From Planctomycetota bacterium (lineage in GTDB: Bacteria; Planctomycetota; Phycisphaerae; Phycisphaerales; SM1A02), in assembly GCA_021414025.1 (NCBI GenBank), contig JAIOPG010000001.1, forward strand, positions 1 through 64,000: DNA of 64,000 nt. The letters run 5' to 3'. Below the pieces are notes generated by a model that was not told the DNA's origin, searched no databases, and was given only the letters and a program-made list of their open reading frames with translations. The position numbers and the translations under genes are program-made. Shown here one piece after another: positions 43,561 to 52,073 of this stretch. Each line of letters opens with the position of its first letter. The stretch's first letter is position 1.

Positions 43561-44571
43561 TCACTCCTTTTCCTCCTGCAGCGTCTCCCGCGCCAGCAGC
43601 GCCGCCCCGAGCATGCCCGCGTCGTCGCCGAGCTCGCTGGGAACGATTTCGCAGCGCTGCAGCGACTGCGGGAAAACCGTGCGCTCGAAGCTCTCGTGGA
43701 CGCTGTAGAGATAGGGTTTGCCCAGTGCCTCGGAGACTCCGCCGCCGAGCACGACCGTCCTCAGGCTCAACACCGTGATGAAATTCGCGATCGCCAGCCC
43801 CAGCAGCTCGGCCGAGGCGTCGACCACCTTGCGCACCAGCGGATCGCCCTTGGAATAGCACTCCGCGAGTACGCCGCTGCCGATCGCCGATGGATCGGGC
43901 TTGCCCTCCTCGTCCTTCTCCTTGTTGAGGAACTCGCGCAGCATGCTGTCGGGATAGTGGCCCAGCAGCATCATCATGCTGCGCACCATGGCCGTGCGGC
44001 TGCAATGGTCCTCGAGCGAGCGATGGCCCGGGCCCGCTCCCGGGAAGAGCACGACGTGGCCGACTTCTCCAGCAGTGTGGAAGGGGCCGCGCCACAATTT
44101 TCCGTTGAGGATGAGCCCGCCGCCGATGCCCGTGCCGATCCACATGGCGAGCAGGTCGCCGCGATTCTTGCCCGCCCCCAGGCGGCTCTCGCCCAGCGCC
44201 GCCACGTTGACGTCGTTGTCGACCACCACCGGCATCTCCAGGCGCTTGGAGAGGATGTCGCGAAGCGGAACCTTCTTCCAGCCCAGGTTGCCCGCGTGGA
44301 TCACGCTGCCCTTGTCCCAGTCGACGGCGCTGGGGGCGCCGACGCCCGCCGCCTCGATCTCCTTCAACGGAAGCTTGGCGTCTTCGCAGGCACGCTCGAT
44401 CCCCTCGACCAGCCGCGTGACGACCCGCTCCCGTCCCTCGACGGCCTTGGTCTTGCGCCGGCAACGGCCGAGCACGCGCCCCTTTTCGTCGATCACCCCG
44501 ATGCTGATGTTGGTGCCGCCCAGATCCACGCCGACGATCGGCCCGGTGAACCGCTGTTTGCGCTCTGCCAT
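43561..44571 (-). CDS. ROK-family sugar kinase (glucokinase-like)
   Basis: 336 residues. ATP/sugar motifs: VGVDLGGTNISIGVID, VDNDVNVAALGESRLG, WIGTGIGGGLILNGKLW and GEVGHVVLFPG. The ROK zinc signature (CxCGxxGC) is not there: after GEVGH the segment reads GAGPGHRSLEDHCS with a single Cys. It may therefore bind no zinc, or be a ROK side branch. Substrate is probably a hexose. TAGATT ends 6 nt before ATG 44571; divergent from gatC. Confidence 0.86.
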   Translation of the reverse strand: MAERKQRFTGPIVGVDLGGTNISIGVIDEKGRVLGRCRRKTKAVEGRERVVTRLVEGIERACEDAKLPLKEIEAAGVGAPSAVDWDKGSVIHAGNLGWKKVPLRDILSKRLEMPVVVDNDVNVAALGESRLGAGKNRGDLLAMWIGTGIGGGLILNGKLWRGPFHTAGEVGHVVLFPGAGPGHRSLEDHCSRTAMVRSMMMLLGHYPDSMLREFLNKEKDEEGKPDPSAIGSGVLAECYSKGDPLVRKVVDASAELLGLAIANFITVLSLRTVVLGGGVSEALGKPYLYSVHESFERTVFPQSLQRCEIVPSELGDDAGMLGAALLARETLQEEKE

Positions 44572-44577
44572 GCGCGC

Positions 44578-44583
44578 AATCTA
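44578..44583 (-). promoter_or_regulatory. -10-like TAGATT before ROK kinase gene
   Basis: Minus-strand TAGATT ends 6 nt before ATG 44571, with no Shine-Dalgarno in the GCGCGC gap. Leaderless candidate, back to back with the gatC box. Confidence 0.5.
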
Positions 44584-44606
44584 ACCGACCCGGTCCCTCT
44601 CCTCGT

Positions 44607-44612
44607 TACACT
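44607..44612 (+). promoter_or_regulatory. -10-like TACACT before gatC
   Basis: TACACT ends 7 nt before the gatC GTG at 44620, with no Shine-Dalgarno. Leaderless candidate. Confidence 0.5.
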
Positions 44613-44619
44613 CGAAATC

Positions 44620-44931
44620 GTGACCGTTCCGCATGAGCTTTCGATCCAGGAGACCGCCCACGTCGCCAAGCTGGCGCGGCTGGAAGTCGCGCCGGACAGG
44701 CTCGAGCAGTACCGCGGAGAGCTGGCCAGCGTGCTGGGCCACGTCGCCAAGCTCAAGGCCGTGGATGTGGAAGGCGTCGAGCCCCTGACCAGCCCGGTCG
44801 ACTCCGTCAATCGGCTCGCCGCCGATGAACCGGGCCCAGTGCTCTCGCTGGAGGAGTTGCTCATGAACGCGCCCGCAGTCGAGGGGCGCTTTCTCGCCGT
44901 GCCGAAGGTCTTGGCGGAGGAGAGCTCGTGA
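44620..44931 (+). CDS. gatC: Asp-tRNA(Asn)/Glu-tRNA(Gln) amidotransferase subunit C
   Basis: Small belt subunit of the GatCAB transamidosome, 103 residues. ETAHVAKLARLEVAPDRLEQY and LTSPVDSVNRLAADEP are family segments. Start is GTG 44620; it gives the right length and a TACACT box ends 7 nt before it. The stop overlaps the gatA start by 4 nt. Much of the upstream open frame is antisense to the ROK gene and not coding. Confidence 0.93.
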   Translation: MTVPHELSIQETAHVAKLARLEVAPDRLEQYRGELASVLGHVAKLKAVDVEGVEPLTSPVDSVNRLAADEPGPVLSLEELLMNAPAVEGRFLAVPKVLAEESS

Positions 44932-46406
44932 GCGGCGAATTCACCGACGCGGTTTCGATTCGCGACGCAGTTCGTTCGGGGAAAACCTCCGCCGAGCAGG
45001 TCGCAAAGGATTTTCTGCGCCGTGCCGCAACTTCGAACAAAGCCCTCAACGCCTTCCATGAAGTTTTTGAAAGCGAAGCGATCGAAGCCGCACGAGCCAT
45101 CGACGCAAAGGTGAAGTCCGGCAATGATCCCGGCCCGCTCGCCGGCGTTCCCGTGGCGGTGAAGGACAACCTGGCGACGAAGGTTGGGAAAACCACCTGC
45201 TCAAGCCGCATGCTCGAGAACTACCGCTCCCCCTTCACGGCCACCTGCGTGGAGCGGCTCCAGGCCGCCGGCGCCATCGTGATGGGAAAGACCAACATGG
45301 ATGAGTTCGCCATGGGCTCCAGCACCGAGCATTGCGCCTGGGGCGCCGTGAAGAATCCCTGGGACACGTTGCGCGTTCCCGGCGGCTCCAGCGGCGGCAG
45401 CGCCGTGGCCGCGGCCGCGGGATTGTGCGGATTTTCGCTGGGCAGCGACACCGGCGGCAGCATCCGCCAGCCCGCATCGCTCTGCGGATGCGTCGGATTC
45501 AAGCCAACGTATGGGCGCATCAGCCGCTACGGACTTGTCGCCTTCGGCAGCAGTCTGGATCAGGTCGGTCCGCTGACCCGCAGCGTGCGCGACGCCGCGC
45601 TGGCCTACCAGGTCATGTCGGGACTCGATCACCGCGACAGCACCAGCGCCGATTTCGCCGTCGAGGATCCGATGAAGGAACTCGAGGTTCCGCTCGCCGG
45701 TCTTCGAGTCGGCGTGCCCAAGCAATATTTGAGCGACGCGAACGATCCCGCGGTCAACGACTGTGTGAATGACGCGCTGCAGCGGCTCAAGGGCCAGGGC
45801 GTGACGCTGGTGGAGGTCGACCTGCCGCTGACTGACATCGGCATCAGCACCTACTACGTGATCGCCCCCGCCGAGGCGAGCGGAAACCTGGCCCGCTTCG
45901 ACGGCATCCGCTACGGTCATCGCGCTGCGCTCAAGCCCGGCGAAAGCCTGGACACGCTCTACGCGCGGAGCCGTGCCGAGGGGTTCGGCCCCGAGGTGCA
46001 GCGTCGCATCATGCTGGGCACCTATGTGCTCAGCTCGGGCTACTACGACGCCTACTACGGACGGGCGCTGCGCATCCGCCGCCTGATCAAGGGCGAATTC
46101 GACCGCGCCTTCCAGAAGTGCGACGTCATCGCCGGTCCCGCGAGCCCCTCGCCCGCCTTTGCCTTCGGCGGCATGTCCGATCCGCTCAAGATGTACCTCT
46201 GCGACGTCTACACGGTGAACACGAATATCGCGGGATTGCCCGCCCTGTCGGTGCCGATTGGATTCGTGAAGGAGGGCGCGAAATCGCTTCCGGTCGGCTT
46301 CCACCTGCAGGCCCCCGCATTCGCGGAATCAAAATTACTGCGTGCGGCGCGGATGGTGGAGAAGCTCTACCCGGATCTGCCGCGGCAGGCGCCCGATTTT
46401 TCCTGA
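44928..46406 (+). CDS. gatA: Asp-tRNA(Asn)/Glu-tRNA(Gln) amidotransferase subunit A
   Basis: Glutamine amidase subunit, 492 residues. The Ser-cisSer-Lys triad is visible: Lys in PVAVKDNLATK, Ser in VPGGSSGGSAVAAAAG and LGSDTGGSIRQPAS. SSRMLENY and MGKTNMDEFAMGSS match GatA. GTG start overlaps gatC. gatB is not in the window, so the complex is encoded at split loci. Confidence 0.96.
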   Translation: MSGEFTDAVSIRDAVRSGKTSAEQVAKDFLRRAATSNKALNAFHEVFESEAIEAARAIDAKVKSGNDPGPLAGVPVAVKDNLATKVGKTTCSSRMLENYRSPFTATCVERLQAAGAIVMGKTNMDEFAMGSSTEHCAWGAVKNPWDTLRVPGGSSGGSAVAAAAGLCGFSLGSDTGGSIRQPASLCGCVGFKPTYGRISRYGLVAFGSSLDQVGPLTRSVRDAALAYQVMSGLDHRDSTSADFAVEDPMKELEVPLAGLRVGVPKQYLSDANDPAVNDCVNDALQRLKGQGVTLVEVDLPLTDIGISTYYVIAPAEASGNLARFDGIRYGHRAALKPGESLDTLYARSRAEGFGPEVQRRIMLGTYVLSSGYYDAYYGRALRIRRLIKGEFDRAFQKCDVIAGPASPSPAFAFGGMSDPLKMYLCDVYTVNTNIAGLPALSVPIGFVKEGAKSLPVGFHLQAPAFAESKLLRAARMVEKLYPDLPRQAPDFS

Positions 46407-46407
46407 G

Positions 46408-46971
46408 TCACTCCTGCACCATCGAGGCGGTCTGCGGCATCGGGGCCGGGCGCGGCACCGCGCCCAGCGTGTGAAGGTGGGAATAAAAAGATTCCACCAG
46501 CAGATCCGCATCCTGCGGGCGCTCGTCGAACAATCCCAGGGTCGCGGTGGCGCTGGTCACTCCATGCATCGGATCGCCCTTCACCAGCAGCTCGCCGGCG
46601 TCGTTGTTCAAGGCGACAATGGTGAAACGCACTCCATCGGGCTCCACAACCCAGTTCACCACGGCCATCTCGACAAACTTGGAGCCAAGAATTGCGGCGA
46701 GTGGAACCTCCGACCAGCGGCCCTTGGGGCTTGTCTCGAAAGGGCGCGCTTCCGAGATGTCCTGCGGACGGCGCGTCGAGGCCATCGCGTCGATCACCCG
46801 CTGCGACTCACGTGACGAAAGTTCGCGGTCAACGGTCGGGAGATCTCCCGGAAAAACGTCGTTGGAAGTGACGATCGGTTGCGTCTTGGTCTCCGCGCAG
46901 GCGCCGCAGAGGAGCGTCACTAGCAGCGCGCCGCGGCCCAGGATCGTTCGAAGTGCATCCACGCCGGACAC
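46408..46971 (-). CDS. Predicted lipoprotein, unknown function
   Basis: 187 residues. A hydrophobic segment ending in Cys (ILGRGALLVTLLCGAC) looks like a lipoprotein signal, though the lipobox is imperfect. The mature part contains a beta-rich region (VEMAVVNWVVEPDGVRFTIV) with no recognised family. The start is GTG 46971, one base after the mutY stop, with GTG 46962 as an alternative; the gene is probably translated from the mutY transcript. Convergent with gatA (1 bp between stops). Confidence 0.62.
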   Translation of the reverse strand: MSGVDALRTILGRGALLVTLLCGACAETKTQPIVTSNDVFPGDLPTVDRELSSRESQRVIDAMASTRRPQDISEARPFETSPKGRWSEVPLAAILGSKFVEMAVVNWVVEPDGVRFTIVALNNDAGELLVKGDPMHGVTSATATLGLFDERPQDADLLVESFYSHLHTLGAVPRPAPMPQTASMVQE

Positions 46972-46972
46972 T

Positions 46973-48049
46973 TTAGCGATTCCCGGGGCGGGGCTTCGCT
47001 TCGAGCGGCGGCCGGGCGATCTGCAAAACCGCGTTGCTGACCGCGTAATCCTCCAGTTTTGCGAGGGGGATCCAGCGCAGCTTCGCTCCCGGGCGGAACT
47101 CGACGTGGTGGACGCGGAATCGAATCCTCCGGTGGGAGGTGAGAAACTCGAACTCCCGGTCGAAACCCCTGATGCGCTTGATGTCGCGGCGCATTTGCAG
47201 CAGCCGCGCCGGGGAGGCGTTACCGGGGGCCTCGACCACCGGCGGCGAGAGCAGTCCGGCCCACAAGCCTGTGGCGGGGCGCGTCTCGACCCCCAGTTTC
47301 GAGCCGCGAATCTCCACGCAGGCATGGTGGACGACCGTCCGCCTGGGCTTGTCCGGGCTGGTCAGCGGCACAAACTCCTGCGAGTTCGCGCGGCGCGAGG
47401 CGCAGAGGCTCTTCAGCGGACACGCTCCGCAGCGCGGGGAACGCGGCGTGCAGATCGTCGCCCCCAACTCCATCAGCGCCTCGTTGAGCACCGCGGGGGA
47501 CTTGGCGGCCCGCACCAATCGTTCAGCGGCGCTCCAGAGCCAGGTCTGGGCCGCGCTGCCTTTGACGGACTCCCGCCGATCGGCAAGCCGCGAGAGCACC
47601 CGCGCCACATTGCCATCGACGATCGGCGCCGCCTGCCCATAGGCGAGGCTGGCGACCGCTCCGGCGGTGTAGCGCCCGACGCCGGGAAGGGAGCGCAGAT
47701 CCTCGAGCAAGCGCGGAACCCGCCCGCCGAACCGCAGCGTCATCTCCTTCGCAGCGGCCTGAAGATTTCGAGCCCGACGGTAGTAGCCCAGTCCCTGCCA
47801 TTGGGAAAGCACCGCCTGCTCGGTGGATCGGGCGAGCCGTTTTGGGGTGGGAAACCGCCGGAGAAACGCCGGATACATCTGGGCCACCCGCCCCGCCTGC
47901 GTCTGCTGGAGCATCACCTCGCTGACCAGAACCCGCCACGGCGTTCGCCGCTTTCGCCACGGAAAATCGCGAAAAACCGCTGGAAACCAAGCCTCCAGCC
48001 GCGGGACGATCGCTCGCTCTTTCGGCACTTGTCGGGCAACCTTTCTCAT
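46973..48049 (-). CDS. mutY: A/G-specific adenine glycosylase
   Basis: Removes adenine opposite 8-oxoguanine; 358 residues. Catalytic Glu in LVSEVMLQQTQAGRV, helix-hairpin-helix LPGVGRYTAGAVASLA with catalytic Asp in APIVDGNVARVLSRL, and the 4Fe-4S ligands CTPRSPRCGACPLKSLC are present. The C-terminal NUDIX-like 8-oxoG recognition domain covers the last 110 residues. Confidence 0.95.
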   Translation of the reverse strand: MRKVARQVPKERAIVPRLEAWFPAVFRDFPWRKRRTPWRVLVSEVMLQQTQAGRVAQMYPAFLRRFPTPKRLARSTEQAVLSQWQGLGYYRRARNLQAAAKEMTLRFGGRVPRLLEDLRSLPGVGRYTAGAVASLAYGQAAPIVDGNVARVLSRLADRRESVKGSAAQTWLWSAAERLVRAAKSPAVLNEALMELGATICTPRSPRCGACPLKSLCASRRANSQEFVPLTSPDKPRRTVVHHACVEIRGSKLGVETRPATGLWAGLLSPPVVEAPGNASPARLLQMRRDIKRIRGFDREFEFLTSHRRIRFRVHHVEFRPGAKLRWIPLAKLEDYAVSNAVLQIARPPLEAKPRPGNR

Positions 48050-48068
48050 GGGTTTGGCGAATACTCCC

Positions 48069-48097
48069 TTGCGAGTCTGCGACTCCCCATTTACCCT
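48069..48097 (+). promoter_or_regulatory. Sigma70-type promoter for HTH/TM gene
   Basis: TTGCGA (48069-48074), a 17-nt spacer and TACCCT (48092-48097) lie 39 nt before the ATG at 48137. Confidence 0.5.
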
Positions 48098-48136
48098 AAC
48101 CGACCGCCGCGAGGCTTTTCGACCCGACCCACCGCA

Positions 48137-49447
48137 ATGGCAAAAATTTTCTACACCATCGATGAAGCGTGCGCCAAACTCGGCAAGTCCAACGACCAGG
48201 TCATGGAGCTGATCAAGAACGGCAAGCTCCGCGAGTTCCGCGACCGCGGACAGCTCATGCTCAAAGTCGAGGACGTAAACAGCCTCTCCACCGACGCAGC
48301 CTCCGACAGCGGCCTGGACCTGAAGCTTGACTCCGGCACCGCCAATCTCGGCGGCGGCAGCGACAGCTTCGAGCTGGACCTTTCCGACTCCGCCTCGCCG
48401 GCCCTCGCAGCCGATCCCAAGGGTGACAGCCCCGTCGGTCTTTCGGCCCCCGCGGGCATCAAGGATGACAACGACGATCTGATGCTTGAGCTCGAGCCCG
48501 ATGCGGCGCCGACCGCGAAGTCGCCGGCGGCGAAGACTCCGGCCGCTCCCGCCAAATCAAAGTCGGATTCCGACGACCTCCTTCTGGAGCTCGATCTGGA
48601 CGCCTCCAACGCCAGCGCGGCGCCCGCCGCCTCGGCCTCCGCGTCCGCGGCGAAATCCGCAGCCGCCAAGTCTGCCGCCTTCGACGACGACTCGCTCACG
48701 CTCGAGCTCGATCTTTCCGACTCCGCCCCCGCAGCCCCGGCGGCTCCCGGCAAGACCAAGTCGGGCGGCAAATCGCAGGCCGATTCTGAGGCATTGTTCC
48801 TCGAGGACAGTCTCGCCAGCGGCATCGCCGCCAGCCCCGCCAAGAGCGCCACCGGCGGCCAGACCACCGATTTCGACCAGACCATCGAGGATGCACGCGA
48901 CGGCAGCGCGCTCGGCCTGGACAGCCGGGTCGACAGCGCCATAGGAGCTTCCGGAAGCCTTGAGGCCGACAAGATCAATCTCGATCAACCGGGCTCCGGC
49001 AGCGGACTTTTGGATCTCACGCAGGAGAGCGAGGACAGTCAGATGGGCGCGGCGCTCATGGACGAGGCCTTCCAGGGAGACGACGAAGAGGCGCCCAAGA
49101 ACGCCAGCGGCATTTTCGGCGGAGCTTCGGGCGAGAGCGGCATCAACGACGCGGCCATCGTCAACAGCGGCACCATTGCCGCCGCGGCTCCCGCCTTCGC
49201 GGGCGCGGCCGCAGTCGGCGTCGAGGTCTACAGCGGTTCATGGAGCGGACTGACCGTCGGCCTGCTCGTGCCGGCGATCGTCGGGCTCACCGCCACGGCT
49301 GCGATGCTGGTCGTCAAGGGGCTGGGCGGAACTCCCGAGCTTGCGGTGATGTTCGCCAGCGACTGGATGGTCTGGACGGGCGGCTACGCCGGCGCGATCG
49401 CGATCTGCGGCGGCATCGGCTTCTTCGTCGGCAAGGCTACTGAGTAA
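48137..49447 (+). CDS. HTH-acidic repeat-transmembrane protein
   Basis: 436 residues, no known function. Residues 1-55 form a MerR/excisionase-type helix-turn-helix (FYTIDEACAKLGKSNDQVME, LREFRDRGQLMLKVED). Residues about 60-330 are low-complexity and acidic with recurring blocks of the form D(D/S)L.LELDLD (e.g. DDLLLELDLDASN, DSLTLELDLSDSAP), linked by Ala/Lys/Ser stretches. The C-terminal 90 residues contain two hydrophobic helices, with Gly-rich GGYAGAIAICGGIGFFVG at the end. That suggests a membrane-tethered DNA- or protein-binding module. psd follows after 15 bp. Confidence 0.78.
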   Translation: MAKIFYTIDEACAKLGKSNDQVMELIKNGKLREFRDRGQLMLKVEDVNSLSTDAASDSGLDLKLDSGTANLGGGSDSFELDLSDSASPALAADPKGDSPVGLSAPAGIKDDNDDLMLELEPDAAPTAKSPAAKTPAAPAKSKSDSDDLLLELDLDASNASAAPAASASASAAKSAAAKSAAFDDDSLTLELDLSDSAPAAPAAPGKTKSGGKSQADSEALFLEDSLASGIAASPAKSATGGQTTDFDQTIEDARDGSALGLDSRVDSAIGASGSLEADKINLDQPGSGSGLLDLTQESEDSQMGAALMDEAFQGDDEEAPKNASGIFGGASGESGINDAAIVNSGTIAAAAPAFAGAAAVGVEVYSGSWSGLTVGLLVPAIVGLTATAAMLVVKGLGGTPELAVMFASDWMVWTGGYAGAIAICGGIGFFVGKATE

Positions 49448-49462
49448 GCGGGCCGCAACGAC

Positions 49463-50146
49463 ATGCTGACAAAATATGGAATGAACCAGTGGCTTCCCGC
49501 TGCGGCGATCATTCTGCCCGTGGCTGGCGCCTGCGCCTGGCTCGCCTCCAATGGCGAGCCCGAGTGGTGGATCCCCGCCGGAATCCTGACGGTGCTGTTG
49601 GCGGGGTTCGCCGCCTTTTTCCGCGATCCGCCGCGAACGCCTGAGACCGAAGACCCCGCCCACTTCCTGAGCCCCGCCGATGGAACCATCAGCGCCGTCG
49701 TGCGCGTCGCCCACCACGAGGCGACCGGCGGACCGGCGCTGGTCATCCGGATTTTTCTGAGCGTGCTCGACGTGCACATCAATCGCGCCGCGCAGGATGG
49801 CGTGGTCGTGGGCCTGCGCCATCAGCCCGGACGCTATCTCGACGCCCGCGCCGCCGCGGGCGCACGCGTGAATGAAAATCTGCTGCTCACCCTCCGGCTC
49901 GACGATGGCCGCGTCTACGGAATCCGGCAGATCTCGGGGGCGATCGCCCGGCGCATCATCTGCGGCGCCAAGCCCGGCGATCGCCTTCATCGCGGTCAAA
50001 AATATGGAATGATCCAGTTCGGCTCGACCACCGAACTGATCCTGCCCCAGCCCGAGCGGGCGACCAGCCTGGTGCGCGAAGGCGCATGCGTCCGTGCGGG
50101 GCGCACTGCGATCGCCTCCCTGGCTCCGGCCGCTTCAGCCCCGTAG
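49463..50146 (+). CDS. psd: Phosphatidylserine decarboxylase
   Basis: Pyruvoyl enzyme making phosphatidylethanolamine; 227 residues, the short (PSD-A/PssA-like) type. Two N-terminal membrane segments precede FFRDPPRTPE, SPADGTISAVV, FLSVLDVHINRAA, and the self-cleavage motif FGSTTELILP (cleavage before Ser gives the pyruvoyl group). A partner pssA is not in the window. Likely co-transcribed with the HTH/TM gene. Confidence 0.92.
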   Translation: MLTKYGMNQWLPAAAIILPVAGACAWLASNGEPEWWIPAGILTVLLAGFAAFFRDPPRTPETEDPAHFLSPADGTISAVVRVAHHEATGGPALVIRIFLSVLDVHINRAAQDGVVVGLRHQPGRYLDARAAAGARVNENLLLTLRLDDGRVYGIRQISGAIARRIICGAKPGDRLHRGQKYGMIQFGSTTELILPQPERATSLVREGACVRAGRTAIASLAPAASAP

Positions 50147-50147
50147 T

Positions 50148-51248
50148 TCATCCAAAAAGTTCGGGCTCTTCGTCGGAGGAATCCCCTGGCCACACCGGAA
50201 AGATTCGCCGGTGAATTCTCGCGTCGAAGGCGAGCTGGGTCGCCAGCGCAGAGCAGACGTCGCCCAGCCCTTGCTCGGCCTGCGCGGGACGGCTCCCCGC
50301 CGTGCCCATGATCAGGATGGCCGCAAAGCACTCGCCATTGGCCCGGCAGGGCGCCAGCATGGCCCAACGCCCGGCGAAGACCTGGTACTCGTCGCCGGCG
50401 ACGAACTGCCGGATGTCGTCCACGGCACAAATCGTTTTTTCGCGCAGCACGCGGGGCAAATGCAGGGTCTCGATCTCGCTCAGAAGCCGGGCGGACAGGA
50501 TGGCGTTGGCGCCGCCGTTGCCCGCGCAGGCGGCGAGGCCGGTGCGCAGATCGGGCCCGACGAGCCAGGAGACCACCATGGCGCCGGGAAGGCAGCGCTC
50601 GACGAAGTCGACCGCCACCCGCGACGCGGTCAGCGGCTCGAGCGACTTGGCCAGGACCTCGTTGAGCGCCTCGATTTCAGGCAGCTTGAGCTTGGGAAAC
50701 TGGGTTCGAGGATTGTGCTCCTGCAGGATGCTCAGCAATTTCTCCAGGTCGCCGGTCGGCTGCTCGGCATCCTGCACCTTGGTCGCCAGGGACTTCAGCG
50801 TGTGGATGCGCTCGTTGCGCTCGCGGCTGAGCCGGGAGACGCGGACAGCGGTGCGCATGATGTGGATGAAGTCGGCCGGAGAGACATCGGAGACGACGCG
50901 CTGCAGATTGTCATAGGCCGCAAGCGTGGGCGGCACGTCCTGGGCGGATTCGCAGAGCACCACGATCTTGGTGTAGTGGGAGACGCGCTGCAGCAGGCGC
51001 AGCGCCTTGGAAATCTCGTCGATGGACTGGGAGAGGTCGATGACGACCGCGTCCACCACCTGCTCCACGCATCGGATGGCGGCGCGCTCCATGTCGGTGA
51101 CCATCTCCACCTGGAATCCATAGTCGACCAGCGGCGCGACCAGCGGCGACCAGTTGCCGGGATCCCCCGCGACCAGAAGTCGGCCGTGAGGGTTGCTCTG
51201 CCAGGAATGGGAGGAATCGGCTTCCACTTCCGCGTGAAATCGACGCAA
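50148..51248 (-). CDS. Receiver-like plus GAF-like protein
   Basis: 366 residues. The N-terminal 140 residues resemble a CheY-type receiver (GRLLVAGDPGNWSP, VVDAVVIDLSQS with a possible phospho-Asp, TKIVVLCESAQD), but the motifs are degraded and the conserved Lys is not obvious. A helical linker leads to a GAF-like alpha/beta domain (VDFVERCLPGAMVVSWLVG to the end). No output domain is seen. Start is probably TTG 51248 (a GTG at 51227 is possible). Convergent with psd; stop codons 1 bp apart. Confidence 0.6.
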   Translation of the reverse strand: MRRFHAEVEADSSHSWQSNPHGRLLVAGDPGNWSPLVAPLVDYGFQVEMVTDMERAAIRCVEQVVDAVVIDLSQSIDEISKALRLLQRVSHYTKIVVLCESAQDVPPTLAAYDNLQRVVSDVSPADFIHIMRTAVRVSRLSRERNERIHTLKSLATKVQDAEQPTGDLEKLLSILQEHNPRTQFPKLKLPEIEALNEVLAKSLEPLTASRVAVDFVERCLPGAMVVSWLVGPDLRTGLAACAGNGGANAILSARLLSEIETLHLPRVLREKTICAVDDIRQFVAGDEYQVFAGRWAMLAPCRANGECFAAILIMGTAGSRPAQAEQGLGDVCSALATQLAFDARIHRRIFPVWPGDSSDEEPELFG

Positions 51249-51311
51249 CCCAGGAGCGACTCCATGCGCCCGGCAAAAAGAATGGGGTCCGGTTCCGTCT
51301 GTGCGGCCTGT

Positions 51312-52034
51312 TCAGGCTGTGCCGTGGCGCTCGCGCCAGAGGCGCACCGCCTCGGCCTCGCGCGGATAGACCGGCAGCGCGAGCTCGGGAGCAGTCGTCC
51401 GGCCGCGGGCCAGCAGGCGCCGCCCCGCGCGGAGCACCGCCTCTGCGGTGGGCTCGAGCGGCACGATGGAGATCTTCGAGCGCTCCGCGCGCTCGCGCCA
51501 GCTCGCGGGCAGATGCTCGTCGGCGATCAGCGCCTCCCCGTCCCTGAGCGGCCACTGCTCGATCGAGCGCACGCCGGCATCCTCGTGCTCGCCCAATTCC
51601 TGCGCCGCACCGGAGACTTTCGCCATCCAGCAGCCATCGTCCTTGGCCACCAGCGCCACCCACGCCGTCTGCCCGGGTTGAACGCGGCCCGCAAGAACGG
51701 CGGCCTCGCGGGCGACGATCGCCGCGAAAACCTGCACGAGCGGAATGGAGAGCGACTCCGCGATCGCCTGCGCCGCGGCGTGGGCGATGCGAAGCCCGGT
51801 GAATCCGCCCGGGCCGGCGTTGAGCGCCACCGCGCCGAGATTGTGCGGCGAAGCGCCGGCGCGGGCGCAAAGCCTTTGCGCCGCGGGCAGCGCGTCCTCC
51901 ACCAGCCGGTCGCGGGTGTCGATCGATTCACTGAAGATCTCATCCGCGCCGCCGCCCGGCGCGACCGCGCCCAGCGCCACTGAGGACTTCCGCTGCGAGG
52001 TCTCCAGTGCCAGCATCAGGCGAGCCGCGTTCAT
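51312..52034 (-). CDS. tsaB: tRNA threonylcarbamoyladenosine protein TsaB
   Basis: Non-catalytic partner of TsaD in t6A37 synthesis; 240 residues. MLALETSQRKSSVAL and LNAGPGGFTGLRIAHAAAQAIA are the family signatures. The C-terminal half diverges, as is usual for TsaB. AAGGA precedes the ATG by about 8 nt. tsaD, tsaE and tsaC are not in the window. Confidence 0.92.
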   Translation of the reverse strand: MNAARLMLALETSQRKSSVALGAVAPGGGADEIFSESIDTRDRLVEDALPAAQRLCARAGASPHNLGAVALNAGPGGFTGLRIAHAAAQAIAESLSIPLVQVFAAIVAREAAVLAGRVQPGQTAWVALVAKDDGCWMAKVSGAAQELGEHEDAGVRSIEQWPLRDGEALIADEHLPASWRERAERSKISIVPLEPTAEAVLRAGRRLLARGRTTAPELALPVYPREAEAVRLWRERHGTA

Positions 52035-52073
52035 CGCGAGATCCTTGAAACGGATTGAAGAGTGCGAAAGCGC

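Noticed and set aside
46547-48136. Long upstream extension (530 codons) of the HTH/TM protein
   Set aside because: That stretch is antisense to mutY and the lipoprotein; the HTH starts at ATG 48137, which has its own promoter.
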